64,000 nucleotides of DNA from Flexilinea flocculi (GCF_001192795.1 NZ_DF968181.1:921101-985100), one strand, 5' to 3'. Shown: positions 25,274 to 35,784, counted from the stretch's first letter. Numbers and translations are program-made. Notes: generated by a model not told the origin, from the letters alone.

Positions 25274-28200
25274 ATGAGACGATCTGACAAAAAAACTTTG
25301 TTTTGGACACTTTTGTTGATTGTGATTACAGTTTTCTCCTTAGTGTTTATCGATGCTGCAGGATATGCGGCTGATCCTGGATCTGATGCAATTGTTGACA
25401 ATTTTCTGACTGTCAATCTTCAATTAAACTCACCTGATCCTGTTAACTTCTCCGGAAAAACCGGCGATGATGTGCTGTTATTGCTTTCGGCTTCCCTTTC
25501 AGAGACTACGATCGGTTCCGCAAGTTCGGCTACTGTTAAAATTTACGTGGATGAAAATGAGATCCAAATGCCGACTTTGGCAAGCGGGAAAATGTTTTCT
25601 AACGGATCAGAAATACTATTAAAAACCGATCCGGAATCCGGTGTTCGATATATCACATTTGATATTCAGGCTGGCGAATCGGTCAATGCACAAATCTTTT
25701 TTACTGTTCCAAACGGAATATCTCGAAATGGTATTTCTGCCACTTTATCGACTTTTGCATATGATGCTGCAGGAAATGAAATTACAGATGCTTCTAATGT
25801 AAACATTACAAGAAAAGTTGTCATGACGTGGAATGCAATTCATCAATGGGATCCGGTTGAAGAATCTGTTTCTCATTCAATTTTGAAAATGAATGCTTCT
25901 CAGAAATTACCAGAGGCAATAACCTATTCGATTCATGCGGCTTCCTTAAATACTGTCGAATCCGGTATTATTTTTACGAAACATTGGTCAATCGAAAATA
26001 TTCTTACATTTCCACAGGGTATTTCACTGCCGGATGGAGAGGCTTCAACGAAGGACGGTATATATTTTCTGGCGGAATTACCATTTATTGAAACAAATTG
26101 TTCCGATGCCAGTTTTGAACTCACCGATTCCAGGCACCTGGTTGTCCAATGCGATATGCAAAATCTGTCGTTGAATGCCGAAAACAATAAACAGGAAATT
26201 TCGAATCCGGATATTAAAATGATTTTGTATACAGAACGATTAGGACTGGATCCTGATTCTTTTCAGGCGGATCAGCCAACTATAATCCGCAGCGATGTCC
26301 GTTTCCTGGAAACATCCTTTTTCGATGTAGAAACAGTGAGCTCAGTTTTTCAGGAAACTGAGATTCCAGAGCCCGCTCCAGATTTCCAGATCACGAAAAG
26401 TGCCAGCCTTTACGATAGTCAAAAAGAACCTTATTCACCGGATGTTCAAACAGTCGTTCTGCATGATTTCATTCGATATGATATCGTTGTGGAAAACAAG
26501 GGCGCCATAGCCGGTACGGTGGATGTGGTTGATTCAATCCCGTTTTATACCGTTTTTTCAAAATTTGAAGAAGGAGATTCAATTGGCAAACTGCTGACGG
26601 ATGGTGATCAATCCCTCAATGTAGTCTGGTCTGATCAGACGTTTGCTGCAGGAGAAATCCGACATTTTATTTTCTATGTTCAAGTAACACAACAGGGATC
26701 GAATCTCGCGCAGGTTGATAATTTCGCTTATGTGATAACCGATTCCGATGAGAAATTACGATCGAATACTGTTTCGCATAAATTTGCCCAGGTTGAACCC
26801 GATATCCGTCTCAATAAAAAAGCAATCGATCAAGAGGGGAAAGAGATTTCATCGATCCATGAAAGTCAAATTCCCTCGCTCTTTTCTTATCAGATCGAAA
26901 TCCATAATTTCGGAGTTGAGGATGCCGTCAACCGGAAAGTGGCTGATCCACTTCCGGATTGTTTCGATTTCGTCAGTGCAGATAAAGCTTATTGGATGAA
27001 TTTGAATGGAGAGAAGGTTTTCATTGGGAGTGATCCTGTTTATGATTCTTTGACTCATACAGTAATTTGGGAAAACCTGAATATCCCAGGATCTCGTTCT
27101 GGCACAAATATTGTCAATCTGATAGTGCAGGTTCACTTGAAAAATGACGATTTTTTGCAGGATGGTTCGGTCGTAAATAATGAAGCAATCATTTATGACG
27201 ATACGAATGAAGAGGACAGAACCACATCCGAGGTCATTTACAAAGTTAATCCAATTGGTTTCGAAAATCAGGACGGTCAGAATCCTGGAAACCAGAATCA
27301 AAAATTATCACTTTCTCTTCAAAAAAGCGTTTTAGCGATTGGCACGATTAATGAAGAAAATCAGCAATTGGAAAACTTTAAAAGCAGCTTGTTTCAATAT
27401 CAATCCGGTGTTGACGACGGTATCCTCTTCGATGTTTTCCTGTGGAATGACACAGAAAGCACGAAGCTTCTTCCCGTTGATCTGCTGATTGATTGGCTGC
27501 CGGAAGGTTTCCAATACCGAGGGATCACACGGGTAACAGATTCAAAAATTGGCGCTGATTCCGTTACAACCAATGCGGAGTCGGAACCGAATTATCCGGT
27601 ACAATCTGAGAAAGCTTTTTCCCGAATCTCAGCGGTCATCCATGCCGATTATCGTGTTGAAGAAAGAGCGATCTTGTTTTCTGTACAAGGTTTATCTGGC
27701 GAAAAGGTATTCCTGGAACCTGGGCAATGTATTGAATTTGGAATCATTTGCCAGATTGAAAAGGAACAGGCGAATAATCTGTCATCTCAAAACCATATTG
27801 CCTTCGGGTTCAATCCGACTCAAGATGGTTCTTTATTTCCAGAAATTTCAGATCAGGCTGTATTTATAATTACAAGAGATTCATTGCCTTCCAACATCAG
27901 TGAAAATGCTAAAAAATTATCTATCGCAGAATCAAGCCTTTATGCTGAAGTCTCAGGAAATTCCGATCTGATCTGGTATGAAACTTCCGTTTCGGTCGCG
28001 CCGGCTATGATTCTGCCCGGTGTGAAAAAAGAAGCGATCATGCAGCGACATGGTGGCAGCGCAGCCTCTTTCGTGGAAGAAACAGAAATTGGCAATGATC
28101 GTCAGATTGAAGCACAGGCTGATGTGCAGTGGAAAATTACAATATCCAATTTTGCAACACATCAGAATTTAATGAATCTGCCGATTGAAAATTATGTTGT

Positions 28201-30148
28201 CAAGGATATTATCCCGGTTCCATATTCAATTCCAACCGTTTCAGAAAATTACCCCGGCGGATTCATCCCTATATTTTCTCTTTTTGATTCATCCGGATCC
28301 TTAGTCAAATCGATTATCATCCCGGAGTCAGCTCAAACGGTTACGTATCGTACCGTTGTTGAAGAGGCCGGCAGTGAAACTTTATCACTTCAAGTTCCTA
28401 CGATCCAATGGATGCTGAATGGTGATGATTACGAAATTCCTGATGGATATTATGCGGAAATCTCTTTTTGGACAATCTATCATAGCCCTGTTCAGGAAAC
28501 TGGCAGTTTTACAAATACCGTTGAAATTACTTTTTCACAGGAATTCAATAAAAATCATGTAAACATTGGGACCGTTCTTGCGGATGGGAAGACAATTTCT
28601 GCCTTTGACACAGTCTTTTTCCGGGGCGCTTATCAGTCTTTTTCGTACATGATGGTGACAGACCTTTCTGAAATGAATTCAGGCAGCGGGTATGGGTATG
28701 ACGCCGAGCATAATGCGATTGAGACAAAAGGACCGGGCGCTCCTATTGAATATACGATGAATATTTCGAACAGCAGTTCGAGAGAATTCAAAAATCTGGT
28801 TGTGATCAATAAATTACCGGCGGCTGGAGATTTCGGCAACATCAATCTGCAAAGCCGTCGCGGCAGCGACTTCTCAGTCCTGATGGATGTAACAAATCCA
28901 GTTACGGTTTCGGTAATTGATGCTGTTGACACAGGTTCAAAACCGATTGTGACGATTGATCCGTCTCATTTCCGTGTTGAATTTACAGCAAACACTGCGT
29001 TTACCAAATCGGAGTGGAGCGGACAAGACAGCCACAATTTCCATGCCGATTACGATCCAAACCGCGATACCGGTTTTCGTATTGTATTTGACGAGAGTGT
29101 AAGATTACAAGAACGGCAAAGCCTGATGATTCAATATCATGCAATCATTGGGGATGATGCCCGGTCAGGAGAAACAGCCTGGAATACATTCGGTTATGCT
29201 TATCAGGAAATTTCCGATCAAATTGTGTACGTTCCGGAACCGACAAAGGTGGGCGTCCGAATCAGCCAGCAGGCTGCTGTTTCATATGGCAGAATTCGAA
29301 TAGAGAAGACTGATCAAAATGGTTCTGCATTGGCTGGCGCCAGTTTTACAATCTATTCTGATTTTCGGTTAGCGAATCCTATGGAGACAATCACTACAGA
29401 TCCTGATGGATTTGCCTTATCGAATTTATTGCCGTTGGGAACATATTGGGTGCGGGAAACCGCAGCGCCCAATGGATACATTGGGTCAAATCGGATTTGG
29501 ACTGTGGAATTGTCTATGCCAGATCAAACGGTGCTTGTCAATGGACGACCGATCCATAATTATCCCATTCAGCCTACACAGCCGCAGCCGATTACAACGC
29601 CACCCAATCTGCCTACACCAACCTCAGGATTTGATATTCCATTTCTTCCGGAAACAGGATTCCCCGCAAACCGAAAAGCGCCATTAAGTGAGCAACCTGC
29701 AGGTCTCCTTTATAAAACAACCGGATTTACACTGGAAATTCCGATTCTTAACGTAACAACCGATATCGTATCAATTCCGATAAATGAAGGAAAATGGGAA
29801 GTCAAATGGCTGGGAAATCAAGCAGGTTTGTTCAACGGAAGTGAGATTCGAGAAAATGAGCCGATTTATATTGCAGCTCATAATCATCTAAATACGGCTG
29901 AAATCGGACCTTTCCTGTTGATCAAAGATTTGAAGGAGAATGATCGAATTTTTATTACCGATCGTGAGGGAATTATGCGGCAATATTCGGTTTTTGAAAA
30001 CTTGCTGGTTGAACCTGATGCATTTTCCAAAGTTAAAGAAGTTGCTGAATCCTGTAAAGGATCTTTAATCCTGGTTACATGTGAACAGGAAATGGAATCA
30101 GGCGGGTATGCATATCGCAGAGTTGTATTTGCACAGCCAGTCGGATAA
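25274..30148 (+). CDS. Giant surface protein with DUF11-like repeats, SpaA-like domain, LPETG motif and its own C-terminal sortase domain
   Basis: 1624 residues from the ATG at 25274 (AAAGGGG six bases before it; an upstream in-frame start at 25235 lacks a site). Signal peptide about 1-34. Several beta-sandwich modules of the DUF11/adhesin type follow, e.g. FIRYDIVVENKG, FSYQIEIHNFG, IEYTMNISNSSS. A SpaA-like Cna-B domain (about 1339-1432) has RIRIEKTDQNG and LPLGTYWVRETAAPNGYI. A Pro/Thr/Gln linker leads to FLPETGFP (LPETG at 1458-1462, DNA 29645-29659). The last 145 residues form a sortase fold: IYIAAHNH (His about 1536), LILVTCE (Cys about 1603) and YAYRRVVF (Arg about 1615-1616). No hydrophobic anchor or basic tail follows LPETG; the sortase domain takes that place. 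Related architectures seem to occur in other Anaerolineae, from memory. Confidence 0.85.
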   Translation: MRRSDKKTLFWTLLLIVITVFSLVFIDAAGYAADPGSDAIVDNFLTVNLQLNSPDPVNFSGKTGDDVLLLLSASLSETTIGSASSATVKIYVDENEIQMPTLASGKMFSNGSEILLKTDPESGVRYITFDIQAGESVNAQIFFTVPNGISRNGISATLSTFAYDAAGNEITDASNVNITRKVVMTWNAIHQWDPVEESVSHSILKMNASQKLPEAITYSIHAASLNTVESGIIFTKHWSIENILTFPQGISLPDGEASTKDGIYFLAELPFIETNCSDASFELTDSRHLVVQCDMQNLSLNAENNKQEISNPDIKMILYTERLGLDPDSFQADQPTIIRSDVRFLETSFFDVETVSSVFQETEIPEPAPDFQITKSASLYDSQKEPYSPDVQTVVLHDFIRYDIVVENKGAIAGTVDVVDSIPFYTVFSKFEEGDSIGKLLTDGDQSLNVVWSDQTFAAGEIRHFIFYVQVTQQGSNLAQVDNFAYVITDSDEKLRSNTVSHKFAQVEPDIRLNKKAIDQEGKEISSIHESQIPSLFSYQIEIHNFGVEDAVNRKVADPLPDCFDFVSADKAYWMNLNGEKVFIGSDPVYDSLTHTVIWENLNIPGSRSGTNIVNLIVQVHLKNDDFLQDGSVVNNEAIIYDDTNEEDRTTSEVIYKVNPIGFENQDGQNPGNQNQKLSLSLQKSVLAIGTINEENQQLENFKSSLFQYQSGVDDGILFDVFLWNDTESTKLLPVDLLIDWLPEGFQYRGITRVTDSKIGADSVTTNAESEPNYPVQSEKAFSRISAVIHADYRVEERAILFSVQGLSGEKVFLEPGQCIEFGIICQIEKEQANNLSSQNHIAFGFNPTQDGSLFPEISDQAVFIITRDSLPSNISENAKKLSIAESSLYAEVSGNSDLIWYETSVSVAPAMILPGVKKEAIMQRHGGSAASFVEETEIGNDRQIEAQADVQWKITISNFATHQNLMNLPIENYVVKDIIPVPYSIPTVSENYPGGFIPIFSLFDSSGSLVKSIIIPESAQTVTYRTVVEEAGSETLSLQVPTIQWMLNGDDYEIPDGYYAEISFWTIYHSPVQETGSFTNTVEITFSQEFNKNHVNIGTVLADGKTISAFDTVFFRGAYQSFSYMMVTDLSEMNSGSGYGYDAEHNAIETKGPGAPIEYTMNISNSSSREFKNLVVINKLPAAGDFGNINLQSRRGSDFSVLMDVTNPVTVSVIDAVDTGSKPIVTIDPSHFRVEFTANTAFTKSEWSGQDSHNFHADYDPNRDTGFRIVFDESVRLQERQSLMIQYHAIIGDDARSGETAWNTFGYAYQEISDQIVYVPEPTKVGVRISQQAAVSYGRIRIEKTDQNGSALAGASFTIYSDFRLANPMETITTDPDGFALSNLLPLGTYWVRETAAPNGYIGSNRIWTVELSMPDQTVLVNGRPIHNYPIQPTQPQPITTPPNLPTPTSGFDIPFLPETGFPANRKAPLSEQPAGLLYKTTGFTLEIPILNVTTDIVSIPINEGKWEVKWLGNQAGLFNGSEIRENEPIYIAAHNHLNTAEIGPFLLIKDLKENDRIFITDREGIMRQYSVFENLLVEPDAFSKVKEVAESCKGSLILVTCEQEMESGGYAYRRVVFAQPVG

Positions 30149-30266
30149 ACAACTTCCGTTTCTTTCTCAGCGATACAACATATAGTCTTGATCATCAGTT
30201 ATCAGGATGTGTTGTTATACGAAGTATAAAAAAAGCAACTTATATTATTATTTTGTCTCTTTAAAA

Positions 30267-30308
30267 CAACAATTCGAAATATGAAAAAATCGATATTTCG
30301 AATTGCTG
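30267..30308. repeat. Dispersed TTCGAA-bordered element, minimal copy 4
   Basis: CAATTCGAAATAT (30270-30282) and its exact complement ATATTTCGAATTG (30293-30305) stand 10 bases apart with no central hairpin: the borders alone. A separate TTATACGAAGTATAA palindrome lies about 45 bases upstream. Confidence 0.8.
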
Positions 30309-30338
30309 CTTTTATTAAATCTGTCGATTTTTGATCTG

Positions 30339-32126
30339 TTAAATCTTCCGAGCAACCTCATCTTTGCATAATGCGACAAATTCATTGATCTTCATGGGAC
30401 CTGGATTCTCACCGGATCGTTTTCGAAGAGCCACTTCACCGTTCTCCATCTCCTTATCACCAATCACTAACATGTAAGGAACTTTTTGCTTTTGAGCGTC
30501 CCGAATTTTTGCGTTCATCCTGTCTGATCGGGAATCGACATGCACTCGGATTCCTTCCCGTTTCAGTTGTGCAGCGACTTCGTTTGCATAATCGACGTGT
30601 CGATCTGCGATCGGGATCAATTCAGCCTGAATTGGCGCCAGCCAGCTCGGGAATGCACCACCGTAATGTTCAATCAGAACACCGAAGAATCGTTCCAGAC
30701 TGCCCAGTAACGCACGGTGAATCATATACGGGCGGTTTGGTTGTCCATCTTCACCGATGTAATTAATGTCAAAACGTTCCGGTTCATTGAAATCAAATTG
30801 AATCGTTGAAAGCTGCCATTCGCGGCCGATTGCATCATTCACTTTAAAATCAATCTTCGGACCATAGAAGGCGCCGCCACCTGCATCTACTTCATACGGC
30901 AGATTGTGGCGTTTCAAGGAGGCTTCCAAGGCTGCTTCCGCGGCTGCCCAGCGCTCGGGATCGCCCACTGATTTTTCTGGTTTTGTGCTCAGGTATGCCT
31001 GAATCTGCTGGAATCCAAATGAGTGAAGCATGTGGAGTGAAAATTCAACCGTAAAATCAATTTCTCCCGGCATTTGGTCCGGTCTGCAAAAATGATGGGC
31101 ATCATCCTGTGTGAAACCGCGCACGCGTGTTAATCCGTGCAGGACTCCGCTGCGTTCATACCGATAAACCGTACCTTCTTCCGCATAGCGAATTGGCAGA
31201 TCCCTGTAGGATCGAGTATTGCTCTTATATATATAAAGATGGAATGGGCAGTTCATCGGTTTAATGTAATATTTCGTCCCTTCAATATCAATCGGGGAAT
31301 ACATATTTTCATTGTAGAACCCTAAATGTCCTGATGTCTCCCATAATTGTGATTTCCCGATATGAGGTGTAAAAACGAAATCGTAACCCCATTTTTCATG
31401 TTCCTCACTCCAAAAGTTTTCGATCAATTTGCGAATTTTTGCTCCTTTGGGATGCCAAAGGATCAGCCCTTGTCCGACTTCTTCGCTGATACTGAACAGA
31501 TCCAGTTCTTTCCCGAGCTTTCTGTGATCGCGTTTCTTGGCTTCCTCAAGTTTCCACAGATATTCTTTTAATTCTTCCGGTTTTTCAAAGGCTGTTCCAT
31601 AGATTCGCTGCAGCATCGGGCGTTTTTCGTCTCCGCGCCAGTATGCGCCGGACACGTTCATTAATTTGATCGCCTTCGGATTAATTTCACCAGTATTGGC
31701 AACGTGAGGACCACGGCAGAGATCCACAAAATTGTTCTGATAATAAAGACTGATTTCCGGCTTTTCGTCAGTTGGATTGCCATCCTCGTCCAGTCCGCCT
31801 TTTTCCAGCCCTTCGATTAATTCCAGTTTGTAAGGCTGGTCTGCAAAAACGCTTTTAGCTTCTGCTGCTGTTACGGCTTTACGGGTGAAATCGAATTTTC
31901 CTTTAATGATTTCTTTCATCCGATTTTCAATTTCATCCAGGTCCTCCGGTGTAAGGGTTCTTGGAAGATCAAAATCGTAATAAAAGCCATCAGCAATTGC
32001 CGGGCCAATCGCAACTTTTCCATTGGGAAATTTTTCCAGGACGGCTTCAGCCATGACATGAGCGGCGGAATGCCGGATCTTGTAAAGCTCAGAAGCCTCG
32101 TACTCTGCATTATGTTTTGCTGCCAT
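30339..32126 (-). CDS. thrS: Threonyl-tRNA synthetase, form without TGS domain
   Basis: 595 residues from the second of two adjacent ATGs (32126), which is at better distance from GGAGG than the first (32129). Class II synthetase charging tRNA-Thr. The N-terminus begins directly at the editing (N2) domain, IRHSAAHVMAEAVLEKFPN, with the HxxxH-type site; the usual N-terminal TGS domain of about 60 residues is absent. The catalytic core has MNCPFHLYIYKS, RYAEEGTVYRYERSG and RVRGFTQDDAHHFC; the anticodon-binding domain starts near PSWLAPIQAELIP. Expression is controlled by the T-box leader directly upstream. Confidence 0.95.
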   Translation of the reverse strand: MAAKHNAEYEASELYKIRHSAAHVMAEAVLEKFPNGKVAIGPAIADGFYYDFDLPRTLTPEDLDEIENRMKEIIKGKFDFTRKAVTAAEAKSVFADQPYKLELIEGLEKGGLDEDGNPTDEKPEISLYYQNNFVDLCRGPHVANTGEINPKAIKLMNVSGAYWRGDEKRPMLQRIYGTAFEKPEELKEYLWKLEEAKKRDHRKLGKELDLFSISEEVGQGLILWHPKGAKIRKLIENFWSEEHEKWGYDFVFTPHIGKSQLWETSGHLGFYNENMYSPIDIEGTKYYIKPMNCPFHLYIYKSNTRSYRDLPIRYAEEGTVYRYERSGVLHGLTRVRGFTQDDAHHFCRPDQMPGEIDFTVEFSLHMLHSFGFQQIQAYLSTKPEKSVGDPERWAAAEAALEASLKRHNLPYEVDAGGGAFYGPKIDFKVNDAIGREWQLSTIQFDFNEPERFDINYIGEDGQPNRPYMIHRALLGSLERFFGVLIEHYGGAFPSWLAPIQAELIPIADRHVDYANEVAAQLKREGIRVHVDSRSDRMNAKIRDAQKQKVPYMLVIGDKEMENGEVALRKRSGENPGPMKINEFVALCKDEVARKI

Positions 32127-32140
32127 CATTCCTCCAAATA

Positions 32141-32386
32141 AAAATAGCCTCGCTCCATGTTACTGGGGCGAGGCTTAAAATATCTCGTGGTTCCACCCAG
32201 ATTGATAACTCAAAAAATGAGATATCCACTCTGCAGATCGATATCGGGATGCTTGTCCGGCGCCTTATTGTTTCGGCTGCAGCTCACGGGTGGTTTTCAT
32301 CAGATTTTCGGTCGGATTCTCACTACTTCATCCAGCTCTCTGTGCGAAATTTCCTGACGCTTTGTCCCGATCATCGCTTATTGGTT
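32141..32386 (-). promoter_or_regulatory. T-box riboswitch leader of thrS
   Basis: On the minus strand the leader contains the T-box GGGTGGAACCACG (32186-32198), which pairs with the acceptor end of uncharged tRNA. A terminator hairpin follows at about 32141-32177 (AGCCTCGCCCC / GGAGCGAGGCT, then TATTTTTA). The upstream part has stem I-like pieces, GCGATGATCGGGACAAAGCG and AGTAGTGAGAA. I could not fix the specifier codon with certainty; an ACC triplet is present. Expected action: uncharged tRNA-Thr favours antitermination. Confidence 0.9.
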
Positions 32387-32389
32387 TTG

Positions 32390-32417
32390 ATTATACTTGA
32401 TTCGATAAAAAATTCAA
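32390..32417 (-). promoter_or_regulatory. Promoter of the thrS T-box transcript
   Basis: On the minus strand TTGAAT (-35) and TATAAT (-10) are separated by 16 bases and directly precede the T-box leader. Confidence 0.75.
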
Positions 32418-32432
32418 GGTTGTAACATCTTC

Positions 32433-32508
32433 TGCAGTAATTCGAAATTTGGATAAAATTTTGATTAAAGAACGATAATGAATTCTCTTTCTATTTCGAA
32501 TTACTGCA
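32433..32508. repeat. Dispersed TTCGAA-bordered element, short copy 5
   Basis: TGCAGTAATTCGAAAT (32433-32448) and its exact complement ATTTCGAATTACTGCA (32493-32508) give 16-base perfect terminal inverted repeats. The 44-base AT-rich interior has no strong hairpin. Confidence 0.88.
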
Positions 32509-32584
32509 TCTTTTCCAGCATTCTTTCTCTTGTATTGAATGGCTGGTTTATTTTTTTATGATTTCGAACCCCAATCTTTGGCCG

Positions 32585-34516
32585 CTAAATATCCAGATTG
32601 CGGACTTCATGTGCATGTGTCTGAATGAATCGGGTTCGGGGCGGAACTTCCTGACCCATGAGCATATCAAATGTTTTTGATGCAGTAGCTGAGTCTTCAA
32701 CCGTTACCTGAAGCAGTGTGCGGAATTCCGGATTCATGGTTGTATCCCAGAGCTGTTCCGCATTCATTTCGCCCAGACCTTTGTAACGTTGGATCGCTGC
32801 TTTTTCTGCACCGGCGCCAAGTTTTTTCAGTAGCGCGTCCCTTTCGTCATCTGAATAAGCATATTGAACATTCGAGCGGTATGCGATTCGATAGAGGGGC
32901 GGTTGTGCAATAAAAACATGCCCTTCTTCAATCAATGCCGGCATATAGCGGAAGAAAAAAGTTAAGAGGAGCGTCCGAATATGAGCACCATCGACATCAG
33001 CATCGGTCATGATAATAATTCTGCCATAACGGAGACCTTTAATATTGAAATTTTCTCCAATACCGCAGCCGATCGCGGACACCATGGCTTTAATTTCATT
33101 GTTCGCCAGCATTTTATCTAAACGAGCACGTTCTGTGTTCAGAATTTTTCCTCGCAGAGGTAAAATCGCCTGGAAGCTGCGATCACGGCCTTGTTTTGCG
33201 GAACCGCCTGCGGAATCACCTTCAACGATGTACATTTCTGTCTTTTCAGGATTCCGTCCAGAGCAATCTGCAAGTTTTCCCGGCAGTGTCATGCTTTCCA
33301 AAGCAGATTTTCGGATGACTAAATCGCGGGCTTTTTTCGCTGCATCTCTTGCTCGGGAGGATGTCAGACACTTGCTGACAATCGCTTTCCCGGCTGCGGG
33401 ATTGTTTTCCAGAAAATCCTTAAAACTTTCTCCAACGACCTGCTGAACGTATGTTGCTACTTCTGTGTTCATCAGTTTGACTTTCGTCTGACTTTCGAAT
33501 TGTGGATCCGGATGCTTTACACTCACCACAGCCGTCAAACCTTCTCTGGTGTCATCACCGGAAAAATTCGGATCAGATTCTTTCAGCAGATTGGCGCTGC
33601 GAGCATAATCATTAATCACTCTTGTGATCGCAGTTCGAAGACCAGTCATATGGGATCCGCCGTCAATGGTATTGATCGTATTTGCAAAGGAATAAACGGT
33701 CTCGTTATAAACGTCAGTGTATTGAAGAGCGAATTCAATTCCGATGTTCTCGATTTCCTTATCAGCGTGAACAATCGCATGCAACGGTTCTTTGTCTTTA
33801 TTCAAATAATGAACAAAGGAGGTGATCCCGCCTTGAAAGTAAAACGTCATTTCTTTGTTTGTCCGCTCATCTAAAAGGTGAATCTTCGTCTTTTTCGTAA
33901 CAAACGCCATTTCACGGAAACGGTTTACCAGTGTTTCATAGCGATAACCAGTCTCTTCTTTAAAGATACTTTGATCAAATCGAAAAGTAATTTCTGTGCC
34001 TGTTTTGTCTTCAGGACAATCACCGATGATTTGAACACGCGCTTCGGGTTTTCCACAACGGTAGCGTTGAAAATATACTTTCCCATCACGATAGACGCGT
34101 GCTTCCAGCCATTCTGACAGGGCGTTCACAGCCGATGATCCGACCCCATGCAGACCCCCCGATACTTTGTAAGAGGATGTGGATCCGCCGAATTTTCCGC
34201 CCGCATGAAGCGTTGTCAAAACAACTTCAAGCGCAGATATTTTCATCGTTGGATGGATATCTACTGGAATACCGCGTCCATTATCCAGAACGGTCACACT
34301 ATGATCTTCATGCAGCGTAATATCGATTTGGGTACAAAAACCGGCTAATGCTTCGTCTACAGCATTGTCGACTACTTCATAAACCAGATGATGCAGTGCT
34401 TTTGAGTCAGTTCCTCCCACATACATACCCGGTCGTTTCCGTACTGCTTCCAGTCCATCAAGGACTTGTATGTTTGATGCGTCGTAGTGAGAAGATGCAT
34501 TCGTATTTTCAGTCAT
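32585..34516 (-). CDS. gyrB: DNA gyrase subunit B
   Basis: 643 residues. It supplies the ATPase and TOPRIM halves of type IIA topoisomerase. The GHKL ATPase motifs are clear: [28 protein letters not shown] and [14 protein letters not shown]. The TOPRIM part has [32 protein letters not shown] and [13 protein letters not shown], and the [12 protein letters not shown] end is gyrase/ParE-like. The absence of a large E. coli-type insert fits the shorter bacterial form. GyrB versus ParE cannot be settled without the partner subunit, which is not in this window. The start overlaps the stop of the upstream membrane protein gene by four bases. Confidence 0.93.
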   Translation of the reverse strand: MTENTNASSHYDASNIQVLDGLEAVRKRPGMYVGGTDSKALHHLVYEVVDNAVDEALAGFCTQIDITLHEDHSVTVLDNGRGIPVDIHPTMKISALEVVLTTLHAGGKFGGSTSSYKVSGGLHGVGSSAVNALSEWLEARVYRDGKVYFQRYRCGKPEARVQIIGDCPEDKTGTEITFRFDQSIFKEETGYRYETLVNRFREMAFVTKKTKIHLLDERTNKEMTFYFQGGITSFVHYLNKDKEPLHAIVHADKEIENIGIEFALQYTDVYNETVYSFANTINTIDGGSHMTGLRTAITRVINDYARSANLLKESDPNFSGDDTREGLTAVVSVKHPDPQFESQTKVKLMNTEVATYVQQVVGESFKDFLENNPAAGKAIVSKCLTSSRARDAAKKARDLVIRKSALESMTLPGKLADCSGRNPEKTEMYIVEGDSAGGSAKQGRDRSFQAILPLRGKILNTERARLDKMLANNEIKAMVSAIGCGIGENFNIKGLRYGRIIIMTDADVDGAHIRTLLLTFFFRYMPALIEEGHVFIAQPPLYRIAYRSNVQYAYSDDERDALLKKLGAGAEKAAIQRYKGLGEMNAEQLWDTTMNPEFRTLLQVTVEDSATASKTFDMLMGQEVPPRTRFIQTHAHEVRNLDI

Positions 34517-35511
34517 TTTCGGAAAAATCCTTTTTTAATGATTTCTGCATTTTCGACCAGCCATTTCAAATTTTGCTGATAAAGTATAAAACTGGCGCAG
34601 ATAAGAGCCGTTGAAATAAACGCGTGTCCAAAAATTCCAATGAGCAGCAGCCAGGAATCTGAGGATGGTATTGTCCAGATCAGGTTGAGCCCCTGAAAGA
34701 GAATTACGCATGCGATAATAAAGAAGCTCGTTGGGCCGGATAACCATCGGGACATACGCCAGCTTAGTTTTATTGCATCCATAAGCCTAAAGTCGCTTAA
34801 GAGGATCGCATGCGGTGTAAAGAATAAGGGGATGATAAGCCAAGCTAAACCCAAAAACAGAATCAACGAGATGACTTGTGCAACAGAAATTGAAATAAAT
34901 GCTAATAATGTAAAAAGACATGAAACCGGCAGTAATAACACGAGCCCTGCCGCAAAAAGGGCAAGAAGCATTAACACAATATTCGATGCATTTTTTAGAA
35001 ATTTTCGGAAGGTCAGTTTTCCGCGTGAATACGCACAGGTTTGTCCGATGATTGAATAATAAAAAATTCCTAAAACCAACCCGATGATTCCTAATATGAT
35101 GACCAGAATTAATCCTGTGAAAAATGAGTTAATTTCAATGGTTCTCATTCCCGGGAGCGGACTCCCTGGTAAAATCATTCCACCAAACAAAGCCGGAATG
35201 CTGAAAGGAATCGATCCCAGCATGCTCGTCAGATTCAAATCCCGGATGAGCAATACCATGGAATCATACAGCGAGCCTATCTGCATACTCAGTTCCTGAG
35301 GTGCATTCTTATTGAGTTCGGTGAAGATTGCATCGATTTCATTATGGAAAAGCTCATAAATCCTGAGTCTTGGTCCTAGCCAGATTAGCAAATCTATCAT
35401 GACCGGCAAGACCAGCAGATATAAGTTTTCAGCTGTTTTATTAAATCCTTCGCCTAACACTCTGGTTATGCTTGGAAAGCTTATTTTAATGAATTTTTCG
35501 TTTGTTGACAT
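34513..35511 (-). CDS. Polytopic membrane protein upstream of gyrB
   Basis: 332 residues with about six hydrophobic segments (near 30-45, 95-115, 130-155, 180-235, 255-275, 285-310). A cytoplasmic stretch reads [17 protein letters not shown], and another [17 protein letters not shown]. This layout, with an amphipathic '[12 protein letters not shown]' helix between membrane spans, is seen in uncharacterised DUF975/GPDP-membrane-domain-like proteins. AAGGAG precedes the ATG. ATGA overlap with gyrB implies translational coupling; the reason is unknown. Confidence 0.7.
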   Translation of the reverse strand: MSTNEKFIKISFPSITRVLGEGFNKTAENLYLLVLPVMIDLLIWLGPRLRIYELFHNEIDAIFTELNKNAPQELSMQIGSLYDSMVLLIRDLNLTSMLGSIPFSIPALFGGMILPGSPLPGMRTIEINSFFTGLILVIILGIIGLVLGIFYYSIIGQTCAYSRGKLTFRKFLKNASNIVLMLLALFAAGLVLLLPVSCLFTLLAFISISVAQVISLILFLGLAWLIIPLFFTPHAILLSDFRLMDAIKLSWRMSRWLSGPTSFFIIACVILFQGLNLIWTIPSSDSWLLLIGIFGHAFISTALICASFILYQQNLKWLVENAEIIKKGFFRK

Positions 35512-35664
35512 AACTCCTTAATTTTACCACAGGCGTTATTTCCTGAGTCTGAAGAGTGATCCCAAAGAAATTATACTTAATTTCGATAAAATAACTCATA
35601 AAATTTTCTGATTTCGTAGCAGGATACGTTTGTTCGAAACAAAAAATTAACATTTGAAAAAGGG

Positions 35665-35750
35665 AAGACAAATTGATGTTGTGTTGTTTTTGCGCTTAGC
35701 GCAAAAACAACACAACATCAAAAAGCATTTCTCATATTTCGAATTACTGA
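35665..35750. repeat. Dispersed TTCGAA-bordered element, copy 6
   Basis: The hairpin 35673-35721 has perfect 23-base arms (left arm TTGATGTTGTGTTGTTTTTG then CGC) and a TTA loop. The right border CTCATATTTCGAATTACTGA follows at 35731-35750. The left border is eroded. This copy sits between divergent genes, so it cannot simply be a terminator. Confidence 0.85.
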
Positions 35751-35771
35751 TTCTGTCATTCATTTGTTCGA

Positions 35772-35777
35772 TATAAT
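35772..35777 (+). promoter_or_regulatory. -10 box TATAAT very close to a start codon
   Basis: TATAAT ends only seven bases before the ATG at 35785, so transcription would begin at or next to the start codon, suggesting a leaderless mRNA. Confidence 0.45.
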
Positions 35778-35784
35778 ACAAATT

